Of a stretch of DNA of 64,000 nt, positions 43,243 to 50,881 are shown in pieces. The notes under the pieces are model-generated. The model was not told the origin of the DNA, did not search any database, and saw nothing but the letters and a program-made list of their open reading frames with translations. Every line of letters begins with the position of its first letter. Position 1 is the first letter of the stretch. The position numbers and the translations under genes were made by a program. Source of the stretch: Isoptericola sediminis (GTDB lineage: Bacteria; Actinomycetota; Actinomycetes; Actinomycetales; Cellulomonadaceae); NCBI RefSeq assembly GCF_013085345.1, contig NZ_JABFAJ010000005.1, positions 1-64,000 of the forward strand, read 5' to 3'.

Positions 43243-44637
43243 GTGGCCCGATCGGTGCAGGACCGCGCCTCGATGCTGCGCGAGTGGGTGGACCGCACGG
43301 CCCGGGAGTACCCGGCCCGGCTGGCGATGACGGTGTTCGCCGCCGTCATCACGCTCTTCACGCTCCTGCTGCTGCCGCCCTGGGCGACGGCCACGGACAC
43401 GGGCGCCCGGTTCGTCGACGCCCTGTTCACCGCGACGTCCGCCGTGTGCATCACCGGCCTGGTCGTCGTCGACACGGCCGAGTACTGGTCGGAGTACGGC
43501 CGCGCGGTCATCCTGCTCGGCATCAAGGTCGGCGGGCTGGGCGTCATGACGATCGCGTCCCTGCTGGGGATCGCCGTCTCCCGGCGCATCGGACTGACCC
43601 AGAAGCTGCTCACCGCCTCGGAGACGAAGACCGGGACGACGCGGTTGGGCGAGGTCGGCTCCCTGATCCGGCTGATCATCGTGGTCTCCACCTCGATCGA
43701 GCTGACGATCGCCCTCATCCTCCTCCCCCGGTTCCTCGCGCTCGACGAGAGTCTCGGGCTGGCGCTGTGGCACTCGACCTTCTACGGCATCTCGGCGTTC
43801 AACAACGCCGGGTTCGTGCCCACCGTGGACGGTCTGCTGCCGTACGCCTCGGACTGGCTGGTCATCATCCCCGTCGTCCTGGGCGTGTTCATCGGCGCCC
43901 TGGGCTTCCCCGTGATGCTGAACCTGCTGCAGGCGCGCCGGCACGGGCGCCGGTTCCTGCGGCACCTCTCGCTGCACACCAAGCTGACGATCACGACCAG
44001 CGTCGCGCTGCTCGTGGCGGGTCTGGTGATCATCGGCGCGATGGAGTGGGCGAACCCGGAGACGCTCGGCGGCCAGGACCTGAGCACGAAGTTCCTCTCG
44101 GCCCTCATGGCCTCCGTCATGCCACGGTCCGGCGGGTTCAACACGTTCGACGTCGGCGCCATGCGGGCGGAGTCCTGGCTCGTCACCGACGCCCTGATGT
44201 TCGTCGGCGGCGGGTCGGCCTCCACCGCCGGTGGCATCAAGGTCACCACGTTGGCCGTCATGCTGCTCGCGATCGTCGCGGAGGCACGCGGTGACCGGGA
44301 CGTCGACGTGTTCGGCCGGCGCATCCCCCGGGACACGCTGCGGCTGTCGATCGCCGTGGTCTTCATCGGCGCCACGATGGTGCTGGTCTCCTGCATCGCC
44401 CTGGTCCGGATCACCGACTTCTCCCTGTCGCAGATCCTGTTCGAGGTCATCTCCGCGTTCGCGACGGTGGGGCTCTCGACGGGGATCACCGGCGACCTGC
44501 CCGACGGCGGGAAGTACTGGTTGAGCGCCCTGATGTACCTGGGGCGCGTCGGCACCATCTCCGTGCTCGGCGCCCTGGCCCTGCGGGACCGGCGCCGCGT
44601 CATACGCTTCCCCGAGGAGCGCCCCATCATCGGCTGA
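43243..44637 (+). CDS. ktrB: KtrB/TrkH-type potassium channel subunit
   Basis: A 464-residue membrane protein of the Trk/Ktr/HKT superfamily that conducts K+ (often Na+-coupled). The four selectivity-filter glycines are in TSAVCITGLVV, FNNAGFVPTV, MPRSGGFNTFDVG and FATVGLSTGIT. Four M1-P-M2 repeats are seen. The N-terminus is basic and cytoplasmic. It starts with GTG at 43243 behind GAGGGAGGG. A regulatory subunit follows at 44700. The pairing of this size of channel with a single-RCK partner fits Ktr better than Trk. Confidence 0.92.
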   Translation: MARSVQDRASMLREWVDRTAREYPARLAMTVFAAVITLFTLLLLPPWATATDTGARFVDALFTATSAVCITGLVVVDTAEYWSEYGRAVILLGIKVGGLGVMTIASLLGIAVSRRIGLTQKLLTASETKTGTTRLGEVGSLIRLIIVVSTSIELTIALILLPRFLALDESLGLALWHSTFYGISAFNNAGFVPTVDGLLPYASDWLVIIPVVLGVFIGALGFPVMLNLLQARRHGRRFLRHLSLHTKLTITTSVALLVAGLVIIGAMEWANPETLGGQDLSTKFLSALMASVMPRSGGFNTFDVGAMRAESWLVTDALMFVGGGSASTAGGIKVTTLAVMLLAIVAEARGDRDVDVFGRRIPRDTLRLSIAVVFIGATMVLVSCIALVRITDFSLSQILFEVISAFATVGLSTGITGDLPDGGKYWLSALMYLGRVGTISVLGALALRDRRRVIRFPEERPIIG

Positions 44638-44699
44638 CGACCCGCGCGCCAGACGGCAGCGGCGCGTCGCCGACACCACCGACCGACCGGAGGAGAACC

Positions 44700-45368
44700 G
44701 TGGCAGAGAAGAAGGACGAGCGGGACGCCGGCGTGCTCGTCATCGGCCTGGGCCGGTTCGGGTCGTCCCTGGCGGAGACGCTGGACCGGCTCGGCCAGGA
44801 CGTGCTCGCGGTCGAGACCGACGACCGCCTCGTCAACCAGTGGTCCGGCCGCCTGCCGCTGGTGCAGGCGGACGCGTCCAACCCGGAGGCCCTGGAGCAG
44901 CTCGGCGCCCAGGAGTTCGGCGTGGCGGTGGTGGGGGTGGGGACCGAGCTCGAGGCCTCGGTGCTCATCACCGGCAACCTCGTCGACCTCGGCACCCCCC
45001 AGATCTGGGCCAAGGCGGTCTCGGCCGAGCACGGGCGCATCCTGACGCGGATCGGCGCCCACCACGTCGTGTACCCCGAGTCCGACGCCGGCTCGCGGGT
45101 CGCCCACCTCGTCAGCGGCAAGATGCTGGACTACATCGAGGTCGAGGACGGCTTCACGATCGTCAAGATGCGCCCCCCGCGCGAGATGCAGGGGTTCACG
45201 CTCGCCCAGTCGGACATCCGCAAGAAGTACGGCATCACCGTGATCGGCGTGAAGTCGCCCGGCATCGAGTTCACCTACGCCACTCCCGAGACCCGCGTCA
45301 GCGCGAACGACCTGCTGGTCTGCTCGGGACACGCGGACCTGCTGGAGCGCTTCTCGGCGAGGCCGTGA
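44700..45368 (+). CDS. ktrA: KtrA/TrkA-type regulatory (RCK) subunit
   Basis: A 222-residue cytoplasmic ring-forming regulator of the K+ channel. The N-terminal RCK domain has the nucleotide fold VLVIGLGRFGSSLAETL (residues about 11-27), and the acid at the end of strand 2 in VLAVETD binds the ribose of ATP/ADP or NAD(H). The C-terminal RCK_C domain starts near residue 140. One RCK pair, as in KtrA, not two as in E. coli TrkA. The GTG start has GGAGGAGAA upstream. The stop overlaps the next gene (GTGA). Confidence 0.93.
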   Translation: MAEKKDERDAGVLVIGLGRFGSSLAETLDRLGQDVLAVETDDRLVNQWSGRLPLVQADASNPEALEQLGAQEFGVAVVGVGTELEASVLITGNLVDLGTPQIWAKAVSAEHGRILTRIGAHHVVYPESDAGSRVAHLVSGKMLDYIEVEDGFTIVKMRPPREMQGFTLAQSDIRKKYGITVIGVKSPGIEFTYATPETRVSANDLLVCSGHADLLERFSARP

Positions 45369-45889
45369 GCACGGACCGGGGGCTCACCCCGGCACCGTCG
45401 TCGCCGTCGGTGGTCCTCGTCTGCGGTCCGGCCGGTGCGGGCAAGTCGACGCATGCCCGGCGCCTGGCGGACGACGGCTACGCGGTGCTGTCGTTCGACG
45501 CCGAGGCCTGGCGGCGCGGGCTGCGCGATCACCCGGTGGACGCCGAGGACGCGGCCACCGTCCACGCCCACCTGCAGCGGGAGCTGCTGCGGCACGTCGC
45601 CGCCGGGGACCGCGTCGTCGTGGACTCGTCGTTCTGGTCCCGGTCGTCCCGGGACGCGTACCGCGACCTGCTGCGCCCGCACGGCGTCGAGCCCGTGGTG
45701 CACCTGCTGGACACCCCGCGGGAGGTCGTGCTGGAGCGGCTGGCCGCCCGCCGGCACCGCGGACCCGACGACGTCGTCGTGCCCCGGGAGCGCGCGGAGG
45801 CCTACCTCGACGGTTTCCAGGTCCCCACCCCGGACGAAGGACCCCTCGTCGTGCTCGACGGACGTGACCGCGGAGGCGTCGTGGAGTAG
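45365..45889 (+). CDS. P-loop ATPase/kinase (AAA_33-like) coupled to ktrA
   Basis: A 174-residue protein with a Walker A motif CGPAGAGKSTHARRLA (about residues 20-27) and a later HLLDTPREVVLERLAARR typical of small-molecule or polynucleotide kinases of the AAA_33/zeta-toxin type. The lid region is short. The GTG start overlaps the ktrA stop by four bases, so it is translated with the potassium channel genes. Substrate unknown. It may phosphorylate a nucleotide or sugar, and no antitoxin gene is present. A toxin role is therefore not supported. Confidence 0.75.
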   Translation: MSTDRGLTPAPSSPSVVLVCGPAGAGKSTHARRLADDGYAVLSFDAEAWRRGLRDHPVDAEDAATVHAHLQRELLRHVAAGDRVVVDSSFWSRSSRDAYRDLLRPHGVEPVVHLLDTPREVVLERLAARRHRGPDDVVVPRERAEAYLDGFQVPTPDEGPLVVLDGRDRGGVVE

Positions 45890-45892
45890 GCT
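45887..45892 (+). promoter_or_regulatory. Possible -10 box of the ABC exporter operon
   Basis: TAGGCT overlaps the stop codon of the preceding gene and lies just upstream of the 45897-45920 palindrome. Confidence 0.4.
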
Positions 45893-45896
45893 CCGA

Positions 45897-45920
45897 ATAA
45901 TTCCTCAGCCGAGGAATTAT
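45897..45920. promoter_or_regulatory. AT-rich operator palindrome before the ABC exporter
   Basis: ATAATTCCTC-agcc-GAGGAATTAT, perfect 10-bp arms, strikingly AT-rich for this genome. It overlaps the expected transcription start downstream of TAGGCT. It is the size and shape of a TetR-family operator. The TetR gene at 48655-49269 is the obvious candidate repressor. Confidence 0.7.
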
Positions 45921-45943
45921 GACCACGGACCGAGGGAGCCGCC

Positions 45944-47002
45944 GTGCGCGCCATGATCGTCAAGGAGTTCCGCGAGCTGCGGCGCGACCACCGCACCGTC
46001 GCGATGCTCGTCGCCCTGCCCCTGCTGATGCTGGTGATCTTCGGGTACGCCGCGAACTTCACCGTCGACGAGCTGAAGGTCGCCGTCGTCGGCGACCAGG
46101 CGGACCAGGTGCAGCAGCTCGTCGCGGAGGCGCCACAGGACGCACCGACCACCCTCGACCTCACCGACGTCGACGCGGAGGCGGGGTCCGGCCAGGCACG
46201 CGACATGCTCCGCGACGACGAGGTCGACGTCGCGATCCTCAGCGGGGACGCCTCGGACGCCGCCGGCGGCCGCCCGACCGTCCTCGTCGACGGCTCCAAC
46301 CTCTTCGCCGCCCAGAGCGCCTCGGTCCTCGTGGCCCAGCTCGGCGACCGCGTCGACTCGGAGATCCTGTACAACCCGGACCTCGAGACCTCCTGGGTGA
46401 TGGTCCCGGCGATCATCGGCCTGATCCTGACCTTCATCGGCACGATCATCACCAGCATCGGGCTGGTCCGTGAACGCGAGGCCGGCACGCTCGAGCAGCT
46501 CGCCGTCATGCCGCTGTCCCCCACGTCGGTCGTGCTGGGGAAGATCTCCCCGTACTTCCTCCTCGCGTGCTTCGACATGGTGCTCGTGACCCTGCTCGGT
46601 GTGTGGCTGTTCGGCGTCCCGTTCCGGGGGTCCGCGCTGCTCTTCGGCATCGGCGCGGCGATCTTCCTGTTCGCCGTCCTCGGGATCGGGGTGCTCATCT
46701 CGACCGTCTCTCAGACCACCGGCCAGGCCGTCCAGGTCGCGCTGATGACGATGCTGCCGCAGATCCTGCTGTCCGGGATGATCTTCCCGCTGGACGCCAT
46801 GGCCGCCGGCGTCCGCTGGATCGGCTACCTGCTGCCGCTGACGTGGTTCGTCAAGCTCTCCCAGGGCGTCATGCTGCGCGGGGCCGGCTGGGAGTCCATG
46901 TGGCTGCCGGTCGTCGTCCTCACCGCGATGGCGGTCCTCGTCTTCGGCGTCGCCGTGGTCCGGCTGCGCCGGGACATCGCACCGGCCCGCGGGGCCCGCT
47001 GA
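45944..47002 (+). CDS. ABC-2 type exporter permease
   Basis: A 352-residue membrane subunit of a drug- or lipid-type ABC-2 exporter. One helix follows the basic N-terminus (ML-VALPLLMLVIFGYAA), then comes a large extracytoplasmic domain (about 35-165), then five helices with the ABC-2 signature region GLVREREAGTLEQLAVMPLSP and the downstream FLLACFDMVLVTLL. The YhhJ/YbhS/YbhR-like layout suggests export. The GTG start at 45944 follows GAGGGAG. The stop overlaps the ATG of the first ATPase (TGATG). Confidence 0.9.
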   Translation: MRAMIVKEFRELRRDHRTVAMLVALPLLMLVIFGYAANFTVDELKVAVVGDQADQVQQLVAEAPQDAPTTLDLTDVDAEAGSGQARDMLRDDEVDVAILSGDASDAAGGRPTVLVDGSNLFAAQSASVLVAQLGDRVDSEILYNPDLETSWVMVPAIIGLILTFIGTIITSIGLVREREAGTLEQLAVMPLSPTSVVLGKISPYFLLACFDMVLVTLLGVWLFGVPFRGSALLFGIGAAIFLFAVLGIGVLISTVSQTTGQAVQVALMTMLPQILLSGMIFPLDAMAAGVRWIGYLLPLTWFVKLSQGVMLRGAGWESMWLPVVVLTAMAVLVFGVAVVRLRRDIAPARGAR

Positions 47003-47817
47003 TGTACGGCGCACGCGACCTCACCGTGGAGCTCGGCGGCGCGACCGCGCTGTCCGACGTGAGCGTCGCCGTCCCGTCCGGCGAGGTGACCGCCGTCGTC
47101 GGCGGGGACGGGGCCGGCAAGACGACCCTGCTGCGGGCCCTGCTCGGACGCGTCGCCGCCGTGCGCGGCACCGTGGACGTCCCGCCCGCCCCGCGCATCG
47201 GCCACGAACCCTTCACGTCCGGGGTGTGGCCGACCCTGACCGTCCGCGAGAACGTCGAGTTCGTCGGCTCGGCGTACGGGATGTCCGCCGCCGGGATCCG
47301 GACCCGCGCCGCCGACCTGCTGGCGACCGCGGGCCTCGACGACGTCCGGGACCGGCTCGGACGCGACCTGTCCGGGGGCATGCGTCAGAAGCTCGGGTTC
47401 TGCCTGGCGATGCTGCACACCCCCGACCTGCTGCTGCTCGACGAGCCCTCGACCGGTGTCGACCCCGTCAGCCGGGTCGAGCTGTGGCGGCTCATCACCC
47501 AGGCGGCACGGAGCGGCGCCGCCGTGCTGATGACGACGACCTACCTCGACGAGGCCGAGCGGGCCGCGACGGTCGTCGCCCTGCAGGACGGGCAGGTGCT
47601 CGCCACCGGCAGACCGACGGACGTCGTCGGCACCGTGCCGGGGACGGTGTCCGTCGGCGACGACCCACCCGGCGGCCACGACCGGACGTGGCGCCGCGGT
47701 CGGTCGTTCCACACCTGGACGCCCGACGGCGCGACGGCCCCGGGCCGCCCGGTCACGCCCGACCTCGAGGACACCCTGATCGCGCTCACGCTCGCCCGCC
47801 AGGAGGAGACCCGATGA
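47002..47817 (+). CDS. ABC transporter ATP-binding protein (first)
   Basis: A 271-residue nucleotide-binding subunit. Walker A is GGDGAGKTTLLRA, the signature is LSGGMRQKL, Walker B is LLLLDEPSTGVD, and the H-loop position holds TTTYLDEAE, where Tyr-Leu replaces the usual H in TTHYMDEAE. The start MYGARDLTV overlaps the permease stop. With the second ATPase it would form a heterodimer driving the single permease, like the YbhF two-NBD system split into two genes. Confidence 0.88.
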   Translation: MYGARDLTVELGGATALSDVSVAVPSGEVTAVVGGDGAGKTTLLRALLGRVAAVRGTVDVPPAPRIGHEPFTSGVWPTLTVRENVEFVGSAYGMSAAGIRTRAADLLATAGLDDVRDRLGRDLSGGMRQKLGFCLAMLHTPDLLLLDEPSTGVDPVSRVELWRLITQAARSGAAVLMTTTYLDEAERAATVVALQDGQVLATGRPTDVVGTVPGTVSVGDDPPGGHDRTWRRGRSFHTWTPDGATAPGRPVTPDLEDTLIALTLARQEETR

Positions 47818-48692
47818 CCACCCTGGTCCACGCCGACGGCGTCACCAAGCGGTTCGGCGCGTTCGCCGCCGTCGAGGACATGTCCCTCGACGTGCACCCC
47901 GGGGAGATCGTGGGCCTGCTCGGCTCCAACGGGGCCGGCAAGACGACGCTGCTGCGCGTGCTGCTCGGGCTCGAGGCGGCGGACGTCGGCCACGTCGAGG
48001 TGTTCGGCGACCCGCCCGCCGACGCCGACCGCCACGCGCTCGGGTACGTGCCCCAGGGACTGGGCCTGTCCCAGGCGCTCAGCGTCCGGCAGAACGTCGA
48101 CTTCGTCGCCGCGGCCTTCTCCGTGCGGCACGCCCCGGCGCTGCCGACCACCCTGGCCGCCGTCGCCGACCAGCCCGTGGGGCGCATCGGGCTGGGCCGG
48201 CAGCGCCAGCTCGCCTTCTACTGCGCCCTGCTGCACTCCCCCCGTCTGCTCGTCCTCGACGAACCGACGTCCGGCGTCGACCCGCTCGCCCGGGCACGGC
48301 TGTGGGACACGATCCACGCGCAGGCCGAGGCCGGTGCCGGTGTGCTCGTCACGACGCACTACATGCAGGAGGCCGAGCAGTGCGACCGCCTGGTGATCAT
48401 GTCGCGGGGCCGCGGCGTGGCCCGTGGGGCGGTCGGGGACATCACCGCGACCTCGCGCACCGCCGTCGTGCACACCGAGGAGTGGTCCGCGGCCTTCGCC
48501 GCCCTGGACGAGGCGGGTCTGCCGGTGACCCTCGCCGGCCGCACCAGCCGCGTCGCCGGGACGGCGCCCGAGCGCGTGCGCGCGGCCCTCGATGCCGACG
48601 GCGTGCCGGCCGACGTCGAGGAGGAGGCCGCCACGCTGGAGGAGACGATGGTGCTCATCGAGCAGTCGTCACGTCACCCAGGTCCCCGGTGA
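47814..48692 (+). CDS. ABC transporter ATP-binding protein (second, degenerate signature)
   Basis: A 292-residue nucleotide-binding subunit. Walker A is GSNGAGKTTLLRV, Walker B is RLLVLDEPTSGVD and the H-loop is TTHYMQEAE, all intact. The signature is IGLGRQRQLA instead of LSGGQ. The tail (about 215-292) has a helical regulatory extension. The pairing of one normal and one degenerate signature ATPase implies one catalytic and one degenerate ATP site in a heterodimer. The ATG overlaps the previous stop (ATGA), and the last 38 bases overlap the TetR gene on the other strand. Confidence 0.88.
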   Translation: MTTLVHADGVTKRFGAFAAVEDMSLDVHPGEIVGLLGSNGAGKTTLLRVLLGLEAADVGHVEVFGDPPADADRHALGYVPQGLGLSQALSVRQNVDFVAAAFSVRHAPALPTTLAAVADQPVGRIGLGRQRQLAFYCALLHSPRLLVLDEPTSGVDPLARARLWDTIHAQAEAGAGVLVTTHYMQEAEQCDRLVIMSRGRGVARGAVGDITATSRTAVVHTEEWSAAFAALDEAGLPVTLAGRTSRVAGTAPERVRAALDADGVPADVEEEAATLEETMVLIEQSSRHPGPR

Positions 48693-49269
48693 GGTAGCGC
48701 TGCAGGGTGGGGCCCACCAGCGTGGCGAGCTCGTCCGCCGACGCCGAGGCCAACGGTTCGACCCCGACCACGTAGCGGATCATCATCAGCCCGGCCACCT
48801 GGGAGCCGGCCAGGGACGCGCGCAGCTCCGCATCGGCGACACCCAGCCGCTGCACGAGAGGGCCGAGGACCTCCACCCCCAGGAAGCGTTGCAGGAGGTT
48901 CCGCAGCCCCGGGTCGGCCATGATGGCCGGGACGACGACACGGACCGTCGCGCCGCCGTCCGCGTCCCACGTCCGCACGACCGCCCGCACGAGCCGCTCC
49001 CCCATGTCCTCGACGGGGCCGTCGGCGGCGGACCGGGTGACGGCCGACGGGTCGATGTCGGTCAGGCCCAGCGTGGCGGCGAGCAGCTCGGTCTTGCCGG
49101 CGAACCAGTGCCGCACGGTGCCCGGGTCGACGCCGGCCCGCCGGGCCACGCCCCGCAGGGACACGGCCTCGTAGCCCCGCTCGTCGAACTCCGCCCGGGC
49201 GGCCTCCAGCACCGCCCCGCGCGTGCTCTGGCCCGCTGGGCGGCGTCCTCGACGCGACGGGTCGGACAT
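48655..49269 (-). CDS. TetR-family transcriptional regulator
   Basis: A 204-residue repressor. The N-terminal helix-turn-helix is VLEAARAEFDERGYEAVSL, then RGVARRAGVDPGTVRHWFAGKTELLAA (about 18-62), and the C-terminal ligand domain is helical. The gene is convergent with, and overlaps by 38 bases, the end of the ABC operon, and lies 6 bases after proC on the same strand. Its likely target is the palindrome at 45897-45920, by position. The ligand is unknown. Confidence 0.88.
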   Translation of the reverse strand: MSDPSRRGRRPAGQSTRGAVLEAARAEFDERGYEAVSLRGVARRAGVDPGTVRHWFAGKTELLAATLGLTDIDPSAVTRSAADGPVEDMGERLVRAVVRTWDADGGATVRVVVPAIMADPGLRNLLQRFLGVEVLGPLVQRLGVADAELRASLAGSQVAGLMMIRYVVGVEPLASASADELATLVGPTLQRYLTGDLGDVTTAR

Positions 49270-49275
49270 CTGCGG

Positions 49276-50103
49276 TCAGCCGAGCTCGCGGCCGAGCTCC
49301 GCCGACCGGTCGCGCGCGGCCTCCATCGCGGCGACGAAGGACGCCCGCACACCGGCGTCGTCGAGCCGCCGCAGGGCCTGGATCGTGGTGCCACCGGGTG
49401 AGGAGACCTTCTCGCGCAGGACCACGGGGTGCTCCCCCGTCCGCGCGAGCAGCGTCCCCGCGCCGAGCACGGTCTGCACGGCCAGCCGGCGGGCGACGGC
49501 CCGCGTCAGGCCCATCAGCACCCCGGCCTCGGCCATCGCGTCGACGACGTAGAAGACGTAGGCGGGGCCGGAGCCGGCGAGCGCCCCGAACGCGTCGATC
49601 TCCTTCTCGGTGATCCGCAGGGTCTCCCCGGTGCCGGCCAGCAGCGCCTCGACGAGGGCGACGTCGTCCTCGTCCGTCGTCGGTCCGGGGACGACGGCGG
49701 TCACCCCGGCGCCGACCTGCGCTGGGGTGTTCGGCATGGTCCGCACGACGTGCTGGTCCGCGGGCAGGTGGCGGGCGTAGAACGACAGCGGCAGTCCGAC
49801 GGCGACGCTGACGACGACGGCGTCGGCGGGCAGCGCGGGACCGATCTCGTCGAGCACGGCGGCGACGTCCTTCGGCTTGACGCCGACGACGACGAGTCGG
49901 GCGTCGGACACGGCAGCGGCGTTGTCCGTCGTCGTGGCGACCCCGTAGGTCTCGGCCAGCTCGGCGCCCCGGTCCTCGCGACGCACGGTGGCGACGACGT
50001 CGGCCGGGTCGAGCCCCGACGACAGGGCGCCGGCCAGGACGGCCTCGGCCATCGTGCCGGTCCCGACGAAGGCCACCCGGGTCCCGGCGATCTGCGTGCT
50101 CAC
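49276..50103 (-). CDS. proC: Pyrroline-5-carboxylate reductase
   Basis: A 275-residue NAD(P)H-dependent enzyme, last step of proline synthesis. N-terminal Rossmann VAFVGTGTMAEAVLAGAL (residues about 9-26), TMPNTPAQVGAGVTAVVPG in the middle and the C-terminal dimerisation signature KVSSPGGTTIQAL are all typical. The frame is open five codons earlier, but the GTG at 50103 is preceded by GAGGAGAG at good spacing. It lies between a membrane-anchored hypothetical gene and tetR, all on the minus strand. Confidence 0.95.
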   Translation of the reverse strand: MSTQIAGTRVAFVGTGTMAEAVLAGALSSGLDPADVVATVRREDRGAELAETYGVATTTDNAAAVSDARLVVVGVKPKDVAAVLDEIGPALPADAVVVSVAVGLPLSFYARHLPADQHVVRTMPNTPAQVGAGVTAVVPGPTTDEDDVALVEALLAGTGETLRITEKEIDAFGALAGSGPAYVFYVVDAMAEAGVLMGLTRAVARRLAVQTVLGAGTLLARTGEHPVVLREKVSSPGGTTIQALRRLDDAGVRASFVAAMEAARDRSAELGRELG

Positions 50104-50114
50104 GTGGTCTCTCC

Positions 50115-50777
50115 TCACATCGGGAACGTCTCGTAGAAGTCCTGGACGAGCTGCTCCGGCCCGGTGGCCTGGAAGACGGCCGTGTCGTTGCGCCAGGTGA
50201 CCACCGACTCCCCGGCGGTCGCACCGGGGGTGACGGCGTAGTCGCCGACGGTCTCGCCGCCGACGGTGACGTCCCCCTCGGCCTCGGGGTCGCCGGCGGC
50301 CTGCAGCAGCGTCGCGTACACCTCGGCCGCGGCGTCACCGTCCGACCACTGACCGGCGACGAGGTCGACCCGCGCTCCGTCCGCCGACCCGTCGGCGTAG
50401 ACGACGTCCCACGCCTCGACGGCGTCGGCCTCGTCGATCCACGCGCCCTCCGTGACGTCGAGGCGGACGAGCTGCAGGGCGGAGTCCGGCATCGCCGACT
50501 GGAAGTCGGTGGCGTCCTCGGGCAGCGGGCTCGGCTCGGCGGTCGGCGTCGGCGGCGCCGCGGTGACCGTGACCTCGGGCAGCGGCTCGGGCTCCTCCTG
50601 GGCGAACCCGGGCCAGAAGAACGCGGTGACGACCGCGATCCCCGCCACGACGACGAGCACCACCGCCAGGACGATGCGGCGGCGACGGACCTGTGCCGCC
50701 CGCGAGCTCTTCTGGTGCACCTTCTCCCCCGGGGTCCGGAATCCCGGGGTCAGGTACCCCGGCTTGCGGTCGGCCAT
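50115..50777 (-). CDS. Membrane-anchored protein of unknown function
   Basis: A 220-residue protein. The cytoplasmic N-terminus is basic (residues 1-34, MADRKPGYLTPGFRTPGEK then RRRR), one membrane helix spans about 35-55, a Pro/Thr/Glu-rich linker follows (60-92), and then a ~125-residue extracytoplasmic domain with a low-complexity-free fold (VVYADGSADGARVDLVAGQW, then TVGGETVGDYAV). The domain has no Cys. I do not recognise a family. AGGAGGACG precedes the ATG. It is 11 bases upstream of proC. Confidence 0.75.
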   Translation of the reverse strand: MADRKPGYLTPGFRTPGEKVHQKSSRAAQVRRRRIVLAVVLVVVAGIAVVTAFFWPGFAQEEPEPLPEVTVTAAPPTPTAEPSPLPEDATDFQSAMPDSALQLVRLDVTEGAWIDEADAVEAWDVVYADGSADGARVDLVAGQWSDGDAAAEVYATLLQAAGDPEAEGDVTVGGETVGDYAVTPGATAGESVVTWRNDTAVFQATGPEQLVQDFYETFPM

Positions 50778-50868
50778 CGACGTCCTCCTGGTCTGGTGCC
50801 GGTGCGCCGACGACGGCGTCGCCGTGCAGCCTACGACGTCCGGCGGCCCTGGTGTCGGTGCCGCCGCC

Positions 50869-50874
50869 TACCGT
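50869..50874 (+). promoter_or_regulatory. Leaderless-type -10 box for radA
   Basis: TACCGT, then seven bases (GTCGAGC), then the GTG start at 50882. Confidence 0.55.
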
Positions 50875-50881
50875 GTCGAGC

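Noticed and set aside
45365-45889. Zeta-type toxin of a toxin-antitoxin system
   Set aside because: The P-loop fold is similar, but no antitoxin gene is next to it and the gene is coupled to ktrA.
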